Made by a program: the position numbers and the translations under genes. A model generated the notes under the pieces. That model worked only from the letters and a program-made list of their open reading frames with translations. It was not told the origin of the DNA and did not search any database. A stretch of DNA of 64,000 nucleotides from Tetrahymena thermophila SB210 (taxonomy: Eukaryota; Ciliophora; Oligohymenophorea; Hymenostomatida; Tetrahymenidae): positions 558,001 to 622,000 of the forward strand of contig NW_002476534.1 in the NCBI RefSeq assembly GCF_000189635.1, in the 5' to 3' direction. Shown here piece after piece: positions 37,390 through 49,400 of the stretch (the first letter of the stretch is position 1; each line of letters starts with the position of its first letter).

Positions 37390-38871
37390 TCATTTTATCG
37401 AATTATTTTCTTCTATTTTAATATTGTAATAAATACATATTTTACAAATTTAATAGAAGGCTTCCATAATTTCTTCTTATTCATAGTTTGATTTGACCAA
37501 AATTAGCTTATTTGTTTCAGCAAAATTAATTTAATCTTCCATTAATACTTTTTGATTTGTCCCGTAACACAATAATATAATTTATTAATTTTTATTTTTT
37601 TCATTTTGTAAGCTATTTTTTGATAATTAAAGATACATCTCGAGGTCTTTTAAATCATTATAATTGTTATTAAATACTAAAACAGCCTGATGTGAAGAAT
37701 TTTTCAATAACATTTTGGTTATTGGAAAAGCATATTCAATTGAAAGAGTATCATGTAAACAAAATTAAAACTCAATATCTTAAATATTCTGAGACGTAAA
37801 TGCATAATATTAAAAGTCTTCCTTTTTACTCACTTTCATGATAAATAAAGACTTACCTGCCATAGGAGGTCCTATAAACAACAAATTAAAACTGTTCTAT
37901 TTTTTTTTTAAAGAGCTTAATTATTATTATGAAAAAATAAAATTTTAAATTTTAAAGTCTTTGCTATATTTTTTGATAATAAATTCATAAACTTAATTTA
38001 TATTCCTTTAATCAGGATTAGAATTTATCATATTATTAATAATTAAATCGTATAATTAGTATCTTAGAATATCTTTATTAAAAAAAGACAAATCCAACTT
38101 TTTTTATCTATTTCTCCTATAATCAGAAGCTTCATCAAAGCTAATTTAAATTCCTAGTAATTCAAGAAAGACTATTCCTAATGAATAAATATCAGTTTTA
38201 TTCGTGATTTTATGCACATTTCTATCACTTAAGAGAGATTCTGGAGAAATGTATTTGAAAGTTCCTCCATTGCATTATGATATGTAAGATTTATCTACAT
38301 CTAATAAAGTTGAAAGGTTAAAGTCAGAAAATTTTGCTTTAAGATTACAATCTAAAAGAATGTTATCAGGCCTAATGTCGAAGTGAATTATCCTATTTTC
38401 TTCAAGCGTTTTTATTCCTTCTAATAATTAAAGCATTAAATCTATTATCACCTAAATATATTGTTTTTCATTTAAAAATTATTTCAAAGAGCATTAAGCT
38501 AACTCCATCACAATTGCAATAACATTAGTTGTTTAAACTACTTAATAAATTTGTAAAGCGTAACCTTTTAATTATATTTTTTTTTGTATTTCAATCTCAT
38601 TAAGCACTTGTATTTTAGTATATTCGTTCTCAATTTTCATTAACTTCACTGCAACTTTTTTCAAATCCTTTTCGATTAGCTATTGATTCTTAATAGAATC
38701 CTATTAAACGCTAGCTTCATAAACTACTCCAAAATTCCCTTCGCCAATTTATCTTTCAATGTTATAACCTTCTTTGCTTAATTTTTAAAATATTTATTTA
38801 AATTGCTCTTAACTCAATTTATTTGAGCATTTTGTACTCAATTCTAATATTCTTTTGTTTTAGTTTCCCAT
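37390..38871 (-). CDS. protein kinase fused to a Ras-like P-loop domain
   Basis: One uninterrupted frame of 494 codons (493 residues). Residues about 36-315 are a protein kinase: glycine loop GEGNFG (43-48), VAVK lysine K76, catalytic loop HFDIRPDN (163-170), metal-binding DFN (183-185) in place of DFG, SPE in place of APE, and TDIYSLGIV. The HRD arginine is replaced by Phe, but the catalytic Asp and Asn remain, so activity is plausible though atypical. After a Q/S/K-rich linker, residues about 334-480 form a small P-loop domain: GPPMAGKS (Walker A/G1), a strand IEFQFCLHDT in the position of the Rab DTAG region, AVLVFNNNYNDLKDLEMYL, and IILLCYGTNQ in the place of G4. The layout follows Rab/Ras GTPases, but the G3 (DxxG) and G4 (NKxD) motifs are degenerate. 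Nothing in the sequence breaks the fusion: both parts share one frame without stop or intron. Confidence 0.85.
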
Positions 38872-39204
38872 TTTATTCTCTTTATATTTTTTAATTAGAA
38901 ATTTTAATATTTTTAAATTTTGTAAGTGTTTATTTATCTGTTTTAAAATTATTGATAATATAAATTCTCTTTCTTTTTCAGTCTTTAATTACTTCAATTT
39001 TTTTTTAACAATGGATAGGAGGCACTTAAATAAATTTTTTTTTTCAATAGTTTTTTATATTTAATTTTAAATAAGATATAAAATGTTTTATTACAATAAA
39101 TAATAGGTTAAAAAGTGGTATTTAACCAATAACTTAAGATTAATTTGGGAATATATAAGGATTAATAATTAATTAATAAATTATTTGGTTTTATAAAATT
39201 GAAA
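38872..39204. other. short divergent promoter region
   Basis: 333 bp between the kinase-fusion start (-) and the next gene (+). AT-rich, no motif recognised. Confidence 0.6.
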
Positions 39205-40145
39205 ATGAGCAATCAAAAGAATTTATCTAAAAAATTTACAGTTGTTTAAAGTAAAAAAAGCTAAAGAAATTTATCAGCATCCTCAAAATAAATAGAAGGT
39301 TTAAGAATTACTCAAGATGAAGATAACAATAACGTTAATCTCAATTAAAAATCACTGCACGAAGCTGTAACTACTAAAACTATTAAAATTTAACATTTAT
39401 TACAAATATTATGACTTTAAAAATCCATTTTATAATTTATAAAAATGATTGAAAAGAGGGAATTGATTAATTAAATTTTTTGAAAAAGCTTATTTATGAG
39501 TATCTGTCTAAAACCAAAATGGAGGGAATATTATTAAATGCTTTAAAATCAACGATTAAAGACGATCTAATCCCAAAAAATCCATATTGCAGCATGAGTA
39601 GATCTTTGATTGCTTCCAACTTAAAAAGCGATTTAGTTGCTAATTTTGAAAATTTAGCTAAGCTGTTCAGAAAAAACCCAGTGGCTAAAGAAGGACCATA
39701 TAAATTGACATCTGTGAGCTTTTAAAATACAACCAAAATATATGGTTTGAAACATATTCTAGAGCTCATAGATATGCCAAGATTTTCATTATTTTTTGAT
39801 GCGATAGATGACTTACTACCAGACTATAAAATAGATAGCAATAATGTTGTTATAAATATATCTAATAGCATTAGTGGAGGACTTATCTTTAAAAGCGAGT
39901 TATTTCCTTATGCAAGTTCTCATTCAAAAGATTTGGAGATCTTTTGTGAAGTTTTCATCACTTGTGGATCAGTAGAACAAGCTATAGATTCCTATGCAAA
40001 ATTCGTACAATATTCTAACCACAAATATAAAATTTAAAAAAGCTTAATGAAATTATTTTTTCTTTGTAAAAAGTCAAAAAAGAGAAAAGCTAATAACATA
40101 ATTTTAAAAAAATTAGATTTTGTAAGATATAATAAGCATTTGTGA
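39205..40145 (+). CDS. unrecognised 282-residue protein
   Basis: Exons 39205-39366 and 39459-40145, with a proposed 92-bp intron (GTAACTAC...GAAAAGAG). Codon use and composition in exon 2 are clearly protein-like: LIYEYLSKTKMEGILLNALK, ANFENLAKLFRKNPVAKEGP, ILELIDMPRFSLFFDAIDDL, VINISNSISGGLIFKSELFP, FCEVFITCGSVEQAIDSYAK. The helix-rich start of exon 2 is vaguely LisH-like, but I do not assign it. Exon 1 is S/Q/N-rich and less certain, since the first ATG and donor were chosen only because they keep the frame. There is no signal peptide or membrane span. The next gene begins only 180 bp downstream on the same strand and the two could belong to one transcript, though a TGA separates them. Confidence 0.6.
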
Positions 40146-40325
40146 TTAGTAGAATTAACATATCATCAAAGAGTTTGTATTCTATTCTTATAATTAAGAG
40201 GCCTCTAAGAAATATGAAAAAAAGGGGTAATAAACTAATTTATTTGTTTGACAAAGTAAGTTCAAGTAAAGTATAAATAAAAAAGTTGGGAAATTTAAGA
40301 CATCATCACTGACTAAAACTCATTT

Positions 40326-43300
40326 ATGTCTGATATTAAGAGATATGTCTAAAACCAATAATAAATATATTTCAAAGGATATATGAAAGTTATAAGATTT
40401 GAAGATGGAGATCGTTTACAGGGAGACGAGTAAGACAACACTAGTGCATATCTCTCAAGGCCAGCCTCAAATAGTATGCTCGAGAGGCATGGTGAAACAA
40501 GAGGAAGGAGGAATAATACCTCTTTGAATAAAAATTTATACCAGTACATAGAAGTTTACAAAAGTTACAATTTGCATTTCACAAAAAACTAATTTAATAA
40601 GCAGGAAATATTTAGCTTCGGTGCTTAACCTCTAGGTAAAATTTTTTTAGTAATGCTGTAATTTAAATTCAATAATAAAATAAATAGGTAGTTTACTTAA
40701 AGGTGTTTTTGTTAGTTAGGAAGGTAAGTTAATTTATTTATAAAATAAAATAAATAATTCTGATTCATTAAATTAATTAAAATGATAAAATTTTACTTTA
40801 ATATTTTTTATTCATAAATTTTAATTTAAAATAGCTTGTGTCGATTATGCAAAATTCTTCTATCAACCTACACAAAGCTATTTTAATTCAAAGGATTTTG
40901 GTAAATTTGTTGATAGCTAGCTTCGTTTAGTTTACAAATATTGGTAAGATCAAAATATTATGGCTTGTAGTTGGGAATTACTTTATATGGCTTTAGCAGT
41001 GCAAGATGATGATTTAAGAAGAAATTTGGTTGATAGCATAATTTAGATTTTGAGTTCGGATTTATCTGGTCTTGTTGCTCTCTCTAAGTCAAACTAGATA
41101 ATTAGAGCAATCATGGAACTTTATAATGATACATCAACTAACAACCTCAAATCTATTATAATTTCATCTTATAAAGTATATAAATAGAAACTGCTTTCTA
41201 TCTATGCCAAAGCTTCAAATAGTGATATTCTGAGAAATAGAGAATTTGTTTATTTATTGTTTAAGGAAATAGAAGATGAGCATGGAGAAATGAATTTCTC
41301 AAAGAAAACAACGCTTGTATTGAAAACTCTACACACAGTAACAAAATACACTGGCTAAGGAAATCTCCAACAAGTTGGATCTCTAGTTAAAAATGTACCT
41401 GATTACATCAACTAAACACTGAAAAAAAGAAAGTTTATAAGTGAGAACGAAGACACGTTTATAACTTATGATTAGTTTTTGGAAAAAAAGTAAATTTACA
41501 AAGTGCTTGATGTTAAATCTGATGTCCTAGAATTTAAAAGATCAGCACAAGGAAGAGATTTATAAACATAAGATATTGAAGATAAGCTAATATTAACTTA
41601 TTTTGATAAATATGATGTATACGATACTTTATATGTCATCCTAAGAGAAATATTTTTTGGTCAACAATTACCAAACCCTATTCCTTCTGTTATACTAAAA
41701 GTAGAAGCTAAGGCTTTAAAATATTAAATTTTTGAAGTCAAAGGAACCAAAGTAATTCTTTCTTTTTTTATTTATTTTATAATAATTTTAAAAATTATTT
41801 TTTTAAAAAAATTTTATTTAAATACAAATAAATTTTATAGTTTAGTTGAGATTATTTAGCCTATACTTAGATATTTTCTCAAATATATTTAATAAATTAT
41901 AAAATTTTTAGTTTTTTTAAGGATTCTAGATTATTTTTTAATTATATTTATTATTTTTTTTTATCTCTTTAAAATGATAAATTTTAATAATTTGAGGATT
42001 TTTTTAGCATTTAGGATACTTTATATAGTTAAATGTGATTTAAATTTAAAATTATTTTCTGTATTTTAAGCAATAATTAATTTTCATTCTTATATAAAAT
42101 AGATAGCTGAGACAGTTTTAAGAGAATTTGATGAAAGTGATTAGGTAGATTCTTCTGTAATCAAGAATGCAACACCAAATGTGTATTAATATAGTATGAT
42201 AATATTTTATTTAAAAATATCTTTTAATTCAAAATTATTTTTTAATTCAGGAAGTTAGAAAATGAGCTTAGAAAAATTAAACCCAGTTTATGGACTAAAA
42301 GATGCTCTAGCTTATACAGCATTCGATGAGATGTCAATGAGATATAAATTTTTGAAAGGCTGGCTTGATATATCCAAAACTCCTTTGAAAAGGAGAGTTC
42401 CAGAAGCCTATCAACTTGATAATTTTATCGCTGTTTCTACTTATAATCTATTTTAACACTCATAAATCACAAAGAGACCTTATATCGAATGGAATTTTTG
42501 TTAAGATATTGTAATTAGAGGCCCTAATGAAATTTAGGCTCAAAATATCTTCTATGATTTATTGCTAACTTACGTATTGTGGTTGAATAATGAATCTAAT
42601 CTAGTTGTGATAGGATTTTTTACAGAATCAGTAAAATGTTTATTTATCATTCAATAAACTTAACTAAAATAAAAATAATTAAAAAGGAAAGAATAAAACC
42701 TGTACTTACTATAGAAAACATACTGAAAGATTAAAATAGTGATGGAATAAGATTTTAATTAGCCAAAATATTTGATGAAGGTGAAAGAATATACTTGAAA
42801 TTTATCACAGACTACGACTAAAGATTCAAAGTAGTTGTTATGAGTATAAATTTTATCTTCCTGGGAGAAGGTAATATGGAACCAAAAAGTCTGTTAAATA
42901 CAGATAACCCAGATACCTACTTAAGAGTTTTCTTTGAGAAAGATGCCATTCTAAAGTGGTATAAAATATTTGAATACAAAGATAAGTATGTAAAAAAACT
43001 AATTGTCAAAGAGTAGAAAAGACTTTTTTATATCGGTTCTTTAAATATGGCAATGAAATTAGAGCTTTGTAAAATATATATTAATTACGAATAGCCAAGA
43101 TACTTTATAAGAGCCTTTAGAATTCTTTATTCCATGACAGAATAGCTTTTTAATTTCAGCAAAGAAGCTGAAAACTTTATTCTAATTTTTTCATATATTT
43201 TATCAAAGTAACCATCACAAATAGGTTTTCCAAACCAGCAAAACCAAAAAAAGTATAATCTAGAAAACATTAAAGCCTACTTCTATGAATGGAATGAGTA

Positions 43301-43807
43301 TTTATTTAATTTCTTTCTTTCTTTCATTCATTTATTTAATTTATTTCTTTCTTTCTTTCATTCATTCATTTATTTATTTAATTTATTTTTTTCATTCATT
43401 TATTTATTTATTCATTCATTCATTTATCTTATTTATTATTATATTTATTTTAATTTAAATTTAATCTTTATTAATGATTTTTAAATTGAATTAAAATATA
43501 AAAAAGATCTCTTAAGAAGCTTTTATACAACTATGATAACATTTATTTTGAGAGTTTGAGCCCTACAGTAGTTAATTAATTGAATATTCTTGAATTAGCT
43601 TTCGACTCAAAGAGTAAAAAAATTAAAGACTACCAAAACCCACTATTAAAAATAGCAGGAATCTGCTCTATAATGGGTATGAGAATAGCAATTTAATTAT
43701 AAAATTCTTATTTAAAATTTTTTTATTAATTAAAAGCTGACTCATTGATATTGACTCACAAAAATCTTTTATCTGATGACTATGATTTTGATATTCTTTG
43801 GGGTTGA
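40326..43807 (+). CDS. unrecognised 856-residue protein, multi-exon
   Basis: Exons 40326-40635, 40703-40723 (a 21-nt microexon), 40835-41751, 42103-42193, 42251-42630, 42687-43297, 43507-43676 and 43737-43807; the frame closes at 857 codons. The protein is soluble, largely helical and well-mixed in composition: YKYWQDQNIMACSWELLYMA, SLVKNVPDYINQTLKK, YDTLYVILREIFFGQQLPNP, LKRRVPEAYQLDNFI, WNFCQDIVIRGPNEIQAQNI, VVVMSINFIFLGEGNM and YFIRAFRILYSMTEQLF. I do not recognise the family. Two introns are long (351 bp at 41752-42102; 209 bp at 43298-43506, filled with pyrimidine microsatellite). The microexon and the last 60-bp intron (43677-43736) are optional: leaving either out also keeps the frame. 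The start ATG is the first in frame and uncertain. Confidence 0.75.
40703..40723 (+). other. candidate 21-nt microexon
   Basis: Within the 199-bp gap between two good exons, a 21-nt segment is preceded by ACTTAAAG and followed by GTAAGTTAAT. Both joins are phase 1, so including it adds seven residues without a frame change. Confidence 0.4.
43308..43445 (+). repeat. pyrimidine-rich microsatellite in an intron
   Basis: Interleaved runs of TTTC, ATTC and ATTT tetranucleotides inside the 209-bp intron 43298-43506. Likely slippage-prone. Confidence 0.85.
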
Positions 43808-44223
43808 ATTATCCAAGATTGCCAAGCATTTTACTAATATTTCCATGAAAATTTCTAAGAGTTTAAAAATTGACTAATTTTGCAAATTTTCAAAATATAA
43901 AATTAAATAAATTAATTTATTGTTAAATGCTAATTTAATATATTTCAATGTTTTGTTAATAGTAAAATTATTTCTTATTTCTTATTTTTTATTTATTTAA
44001 TGGAATAATATTTTTGTTACACAAACATATTTTTTAATAAATTGAATGTAAATAATTTTGTTAGATTTAAGAGTATGCTAGCTACTTAATGATATCAAAA
44101 ACAAATATTAATTATTATTATGAATATTAAGATATCTTAAAATAATAATATTAATTAGTTTAGCAACCATATATTTGAAATATATATAATAAAGAGAATG
44201 GCTAATAAAATACGAAATTTAAT
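43808..44223. other. spacer between convergent genes
   Basis: 416 bp of AT-rich sequence between the 3' ends of the unrecognised gene and the SNARE gene. Nothing supported. Confidence 0.6.
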
Positions 44224-45021
44224 TCATTTAAGTTAATAATAAATAGCGACTCCGAGACCTATTAAAATAATTATCAAAACAAAGTCAAGACAACATTTAG
44301 AAGGAGATCTATATGCTTTTACAATACTTTTCAATTTATCATTTGAGTTGATAAGAACAGTTTCTGTTTTAGTCATTTCAGCTTCAAGCTATTTACATTG
44401 ATCAATAGTATGCTATATAGATTCTCCTATTTTTTCTGCTTTTGCTTTTAGATTAAGGACTCCATCATTTAGTTAATCTAGAATTTTTTCCTACAATTAA
44501 TCCTATTCTTCTATTTCTCTCATTTAATTTTTTTCTAGATCTGTTAAATCTCTCCTAGCTCCTTTTTATCTAGATTGGAATCCAATTTTAGCTGAAGAAT
44601 CATTGATAGTGTTGTTATCATCATATGAAGATATATCATTATCATTTTTAAATAATAAATTATTTAGGGTGATGTATTGCTGGTGGAGATTGTCATAAAT
44701 TTTCTATCTTTTTTAGAATAAGTTTTCATCTTTTGATCTATTTTTCTTCAAATAATCATTCATCTTAACTATATTTTGGTTGCATACTACCATTTTATTC
44801 TTAATTTCAAATTCCAATTTGATTAACTCAGTATTTCTTGTTTGAAATAATTATTTTTAGTCGATTTTTTTCTAAATATCGAAAAATAATTAGATAACTA
44901 CATCCTTGAGACCAGTGAATTCATCATAATTCTTCTTTTTTTCATCGATATATTCTTTTCCACCAAGCTTTCTGTCCATATCATAAAGCTTTTCCAACAA
45001 ATAAGATATTTTTGATGACAT
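44224..45021 (-). CDS. Qc-SNARE, SYP7-like, tail-anchored
   Basis: A single exon of 266 codons (265 residues). The N-terminal half (about 1-120) is helical; the C-terminal half carries a SNARE heptad region (about 175-240: ILDQLNDGVLNLKAKAEKIG ESIQ...DQCKQLEAEM). It ends in a tail anchor, CCLDFVLIIILIGLGVAIYY, with two cysteines at the membrane edge that could be palmitoylated. The arrangement, length and the K-C-C-L-D-F anchor start resemble plant and protist SYP7 Qc-SNAREs, which act in ER/plasma-membrane vesicle fusion as part of a four-helix bundle. I assign Qc from the pattern of the heptads; the zero-layer glutamine cannot be pinned with certainty by eye. ATG 45021 (MSSKISYLLEKLYDMD) fits the family N-terminus. 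Confidence 0.8.
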
Positions 45022-46408
45022 TTTTTCAATTATCTAATTTCTTTTAAAATAGTGTAATCAAGTAATTTTTTATTGAAGTATATTGTTTTTTTGTTATTTA
45101 TATCCCTCAATTTTCTTGAGTATTTTTTATCACTATAATACAAACAAAATAACAAAATTTCGCATGTGCCTTAAATAATTATAGGTATAGTAATACTACT
45201 TTGCAATATATTTATAAATATTTTGATGAATGTATATTAATTTTTACTTGTTGAAACAAACTAAATGTTTTTTATGATTAAATTGCAAACATCTTTACAT
45301 TTGAGAATTTCTCACACTCAATTTTATTATAAAACTTCACATCTTAAAAATTTAAAGTAAAATATTATTGGATTTTTAAAATTGACCAATCTCTTTCATC
45401 AATAAAAGTGAAAAATCAAAACAAAAAAATTATTTTTAAGTGATCTTCTATCATCAAAGTCTTAAAATTCTAAAAAAATCCCAGTTATAAATTTGCAATA
45501 AAAACTTTTAATGTTTTTAATAACTTTATCAATAACCCTGATTATCAAATATTTTTTTTAATATACTTAAAAATGTTTTAAATTATAATTTTGATTCAAC
45601 ACTCGATTAATGTGCCTATTTCTAATTTTTATTAAAAGTAAACTTTTAGTTACTCATATGAATATAGTTTAAATATCCATTCGCATTTAGAAATATATTT
45701 TAGTAATTAAACTGTGTCAAAGATTAAATTTATTGAGCAAAAATATATCCTAAAAATTATTTTCAAGCGAGTTGATTATTTGAAATTAATTTGTTTGTTT
45801 TTTTATTTAAATTGACTTAGAATATATTTTTAAAAATTTATAATTTTTTTTTTATGGTAAAAATATAAATACTGAAATAGCTAATTTCTAATTTAGTAAA
45901 TTGAAAACCATTACTAAAATAAATTAAATCAAATCAAAGTGATAGAAAGAATATAAATATTGGCAAGTAATTCTAAATGTAAAAAACAATTTAATCTGTT
46001 AAGAAAAAGATTGTTTGTTTTCTTAGTTAATTTTTGATTTTGTATAAGATTGTATTAAATTTGGTTTATAAATTAATTAAGAAGTATTTGCAAATGCTAG
46101 CGAAATCAAAAAAAAAAGCAAGAAAACATTTAAAAACAGATAAATTAAATTTCTTAGGAAAAACTAAGACTTTTAATTTATAATTTGCTTGTTCAAAAAA
46201 TAAACCAACAATTAATTGATTTTGGTTTAGAAAATTATCTGACTTAAATATAAACAATAACAAAGATAGATCAATAAATAACAAGAAATTAAGTCGATTT
46301 GTTAAATATATTTTTTAGTTTCAGTAATCATAAATAAACTTTGTTCACTTCGTTCGTAATTGAAAGTAAATCTATAGAGTCAGTTAGAGAGGACAAAAGT
46401 TCTTTAGT
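45022..46408. other. divergent promoter spacer
   Basis: 1.4 kb between the SNARE gene (-) and the PH-TTC39 gene (+). The ORF at 46284-46066 is F/L/K/N-biased and not supported. No clear motif. Confidence 0.6.
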
Positions 46409-49400
46409 ATGATAGAAAATTCGACATTTAATACTGACGTTTATGAACGGGCTGTTATTTCTTTTAAAACATAAAGAAGAGTCCTTGTCAAATATGGAAA
46501 AGTCAGCAAGTTTAAGATAACTAGATATTACGTGTTACAGAATGAGTTTTTGTTGTATTATAAAAATTCTAAGTGCGAAAAATCTATCAGCTCTTTTAGC
46601 TTAGCAAGTTGCTCATATTCAAGAGATACTTCAAAAATAAAAAAGATAAATTAATCTATTAAAGTAGTTACTTCTGATAACAAGAAAACATTTTGGCTAC
46701 ATCCTATTTCAAATGATGAGCTACCTTTACTTGAAAGATACATAAAATTTGTTAGCGAAGGTAAATTCAATAACGATTAAGTTATTTAGCAGTTGCTAAT
46801 TGATCCTCTCTCCAAGTAGGAGAAACTAACATCAGCATATTCTTCACATCTATAAATAGCTTTCACTACTGCAAATCAAGTTTCTATATAGAATACTCAT
46901 ATTAACAGAAGTTCTTAACAATATAATTAAGAAACTATTTAAATTGGAAAATTACAAACTTAGGTAAATAGATTTCTGAATGGCAACTAAGCTTACGAAG
47001 AGGAATGCAGTTCAGAAAATATAAAAAATAATATCAATATGAGCTATTACAGCCAAATGAGATAACTAGAACCATAAACTATAGGATTTTAAATATAAAC
47101 TGCTGAAGATAAATTCTAACAGTAGAAATAGTGTGAATTAAAATAGATAGAGATAGAATAAATTTAAAAGCAATAAGAAATATCTCAAACTGAAAATTAA
47201 CTTTCAAAGCAAAGCACTCTCTAAGAAAAATAAAAAACTGTAAATGCTGGTGAAGAATAAATAGAATTCTCAAAAATAAATTAAATGGCAAACTAAAATT
47301 CACAAAGGGAATAATGTTATACAAATTTGATTCAGCAAAAGTAGTTTGTAAAATTTTAGGTTACTTAGAGAAGCTTGAACGATAAAGCAGACTAATAAAA
47401 TTAAAGAATATGTGAAGAAGAATAGCTTTAGGTTTACCAGCAATTGAGAAGAAGCATAATATCTCCAAATTTTAATTAATTATAAGGGAATTAAGGTAAT
47501 TTACAAAACTAAAATAATCTCAATTAGTAAAATAATGAATACTTAGTTACACTTGGGTAGATGAGTTAAAATAATATGTTTACAAATTAAGCAAATATGA
47601 GTGTGGATAATAAACAGAACATTAGCTATGAAAAATTTAATGGTAATACAATAAGCTAGATTTTTAAAAACATGGATAACAATTTTTCTCCTAATCCTAT
47701 TGTCGAAAGTGGAAATTTCATCTCTAGTCCTGGAAACTTTAAAATAAATTCTTTATAAGATAATAGTCAAAACGTATAAGCCATTATTGATAAGGATATA
47801 AGTGCAATAATAAAACCAAATGATCATTCAAATTATCTTGATATTGATGCTGATTTGAAATTCTCAAGTGACGAAGAGTATTCTCAGAATAAGAATGAAA
47901 AACTTGAATCAGTTAGACTGAAATATGAAAGCCTTTCCCCTAATGCAAACAAAGGATACTTAATAGGGCATAATTTATAAAATAGTAGCATATTTAACTA
48001 AACTAATATTAATAAAAACTACAAAATCAATTAATAATTATTAAATTAAGTTAGCACAAAACTTTTTTAAGAAAACAATGAAGCAGAAAACATCATCATA
48101 ACCACCACCAATAACAACAATATAAATATCAACAAAAACAACAATAATAATATTAATTACAACAACTAGAATAATAATGGATTTTTCTTTGGTACTTCAA
48201 ATATGAGTAATGTTCCTTCAAGCAAGTAACTTTCAGGTAATCCAACATGCTCAACTTAAGCAACTTAAAATGTTATTTCACCCTAGATGAAATAATTAAG
48301 ATACTCTAATTCTTTGAATAATATGCAAAATTTGTAGAATCATTAAGTAGATCATAATAGAAACATTTAATTAGGTCCTTGTAATTTAAGTTCAAGTACT
48401 CTTTAGAATATATTTTTCCCAGAAAGTTAGAAGTATTACACGGAGTCTCCTCAAGGATCTTTTTTTTCTCATAAAGTTGATACAAATACCAACTTTTAAG
48501 ATGCGGCTAATAACAGTACAAATCAAAGATTCTTATAATAAAAATAAAAATTAGTAAAAGACCATGCAAATTTAAGTGATGTGCATGATCTCAGTGAATA
48601 AGAAAATATTTCTTCAGATGATGAAGAAATAGTACCATCAACTTAGTTTTTTATTAAATAACAAGTATTCTATGCAGGTGCTTCAAAGATGTTTATGGAA
48701 GATGGGTTTTCGTCTAGCGCCTTACCTCAGCAATCTCAAAGAAATAGTCGTATCGGAGTGATTTCAAATTATTCGTTTGATAACAAAACAATGAGTGATA
48801 CTGATCTTTTTGATTAAGTTGAAGGTAATTTTCAAAAAAGTGCTATAGATATCATTTAAAATGAAGAAGAAAATTAAAGAAAAGCTAAATAAAGTAAAAG
48901 AGCAAGTGAAAATCTACACAGTAAATCAGCCAGTTTAATAAATTAGCATTTAGCATAATAAAAAAACTAGCAAAAAATACATGAAGACTAGAACCAATAA
49001 TAAAAGAATCCTTTATATATGAAAAACCTTCAGGCAAAAACTAATTTGAGATATGTTGAATCAAGTACAGCAGGAGTTTAAATTGAGAGATAAGATAATT
49101 AATTATAAGATTTAATTTATAGAGATTAGTAAGTAGATGAAGATGCAGGCAATTATTTGGATGAAGATGATGATACTAATCCAGCTATTGCTAATAATGT
49201 CACTTATATCATTGAAAAATATAAAGAATAGAATTACAATGAAAAAAATACTGGACTTTTTAATGCTAATGGGAATAATTATGTAAAGAAAACTGACTTA
49301 AGTACAATGATATCTTAAGAAAATTAGGTTAAAAAAGAAAATAGTGATAAAAAAAACTAAAAAAGAATGAATAATCACATGCATACAAAATCTACTACTG

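Noticed and set aside
46066-46284. 72-residue minus-strand ORF
   Set aside because: F/L/K/N bias, no splice context, intergenic.
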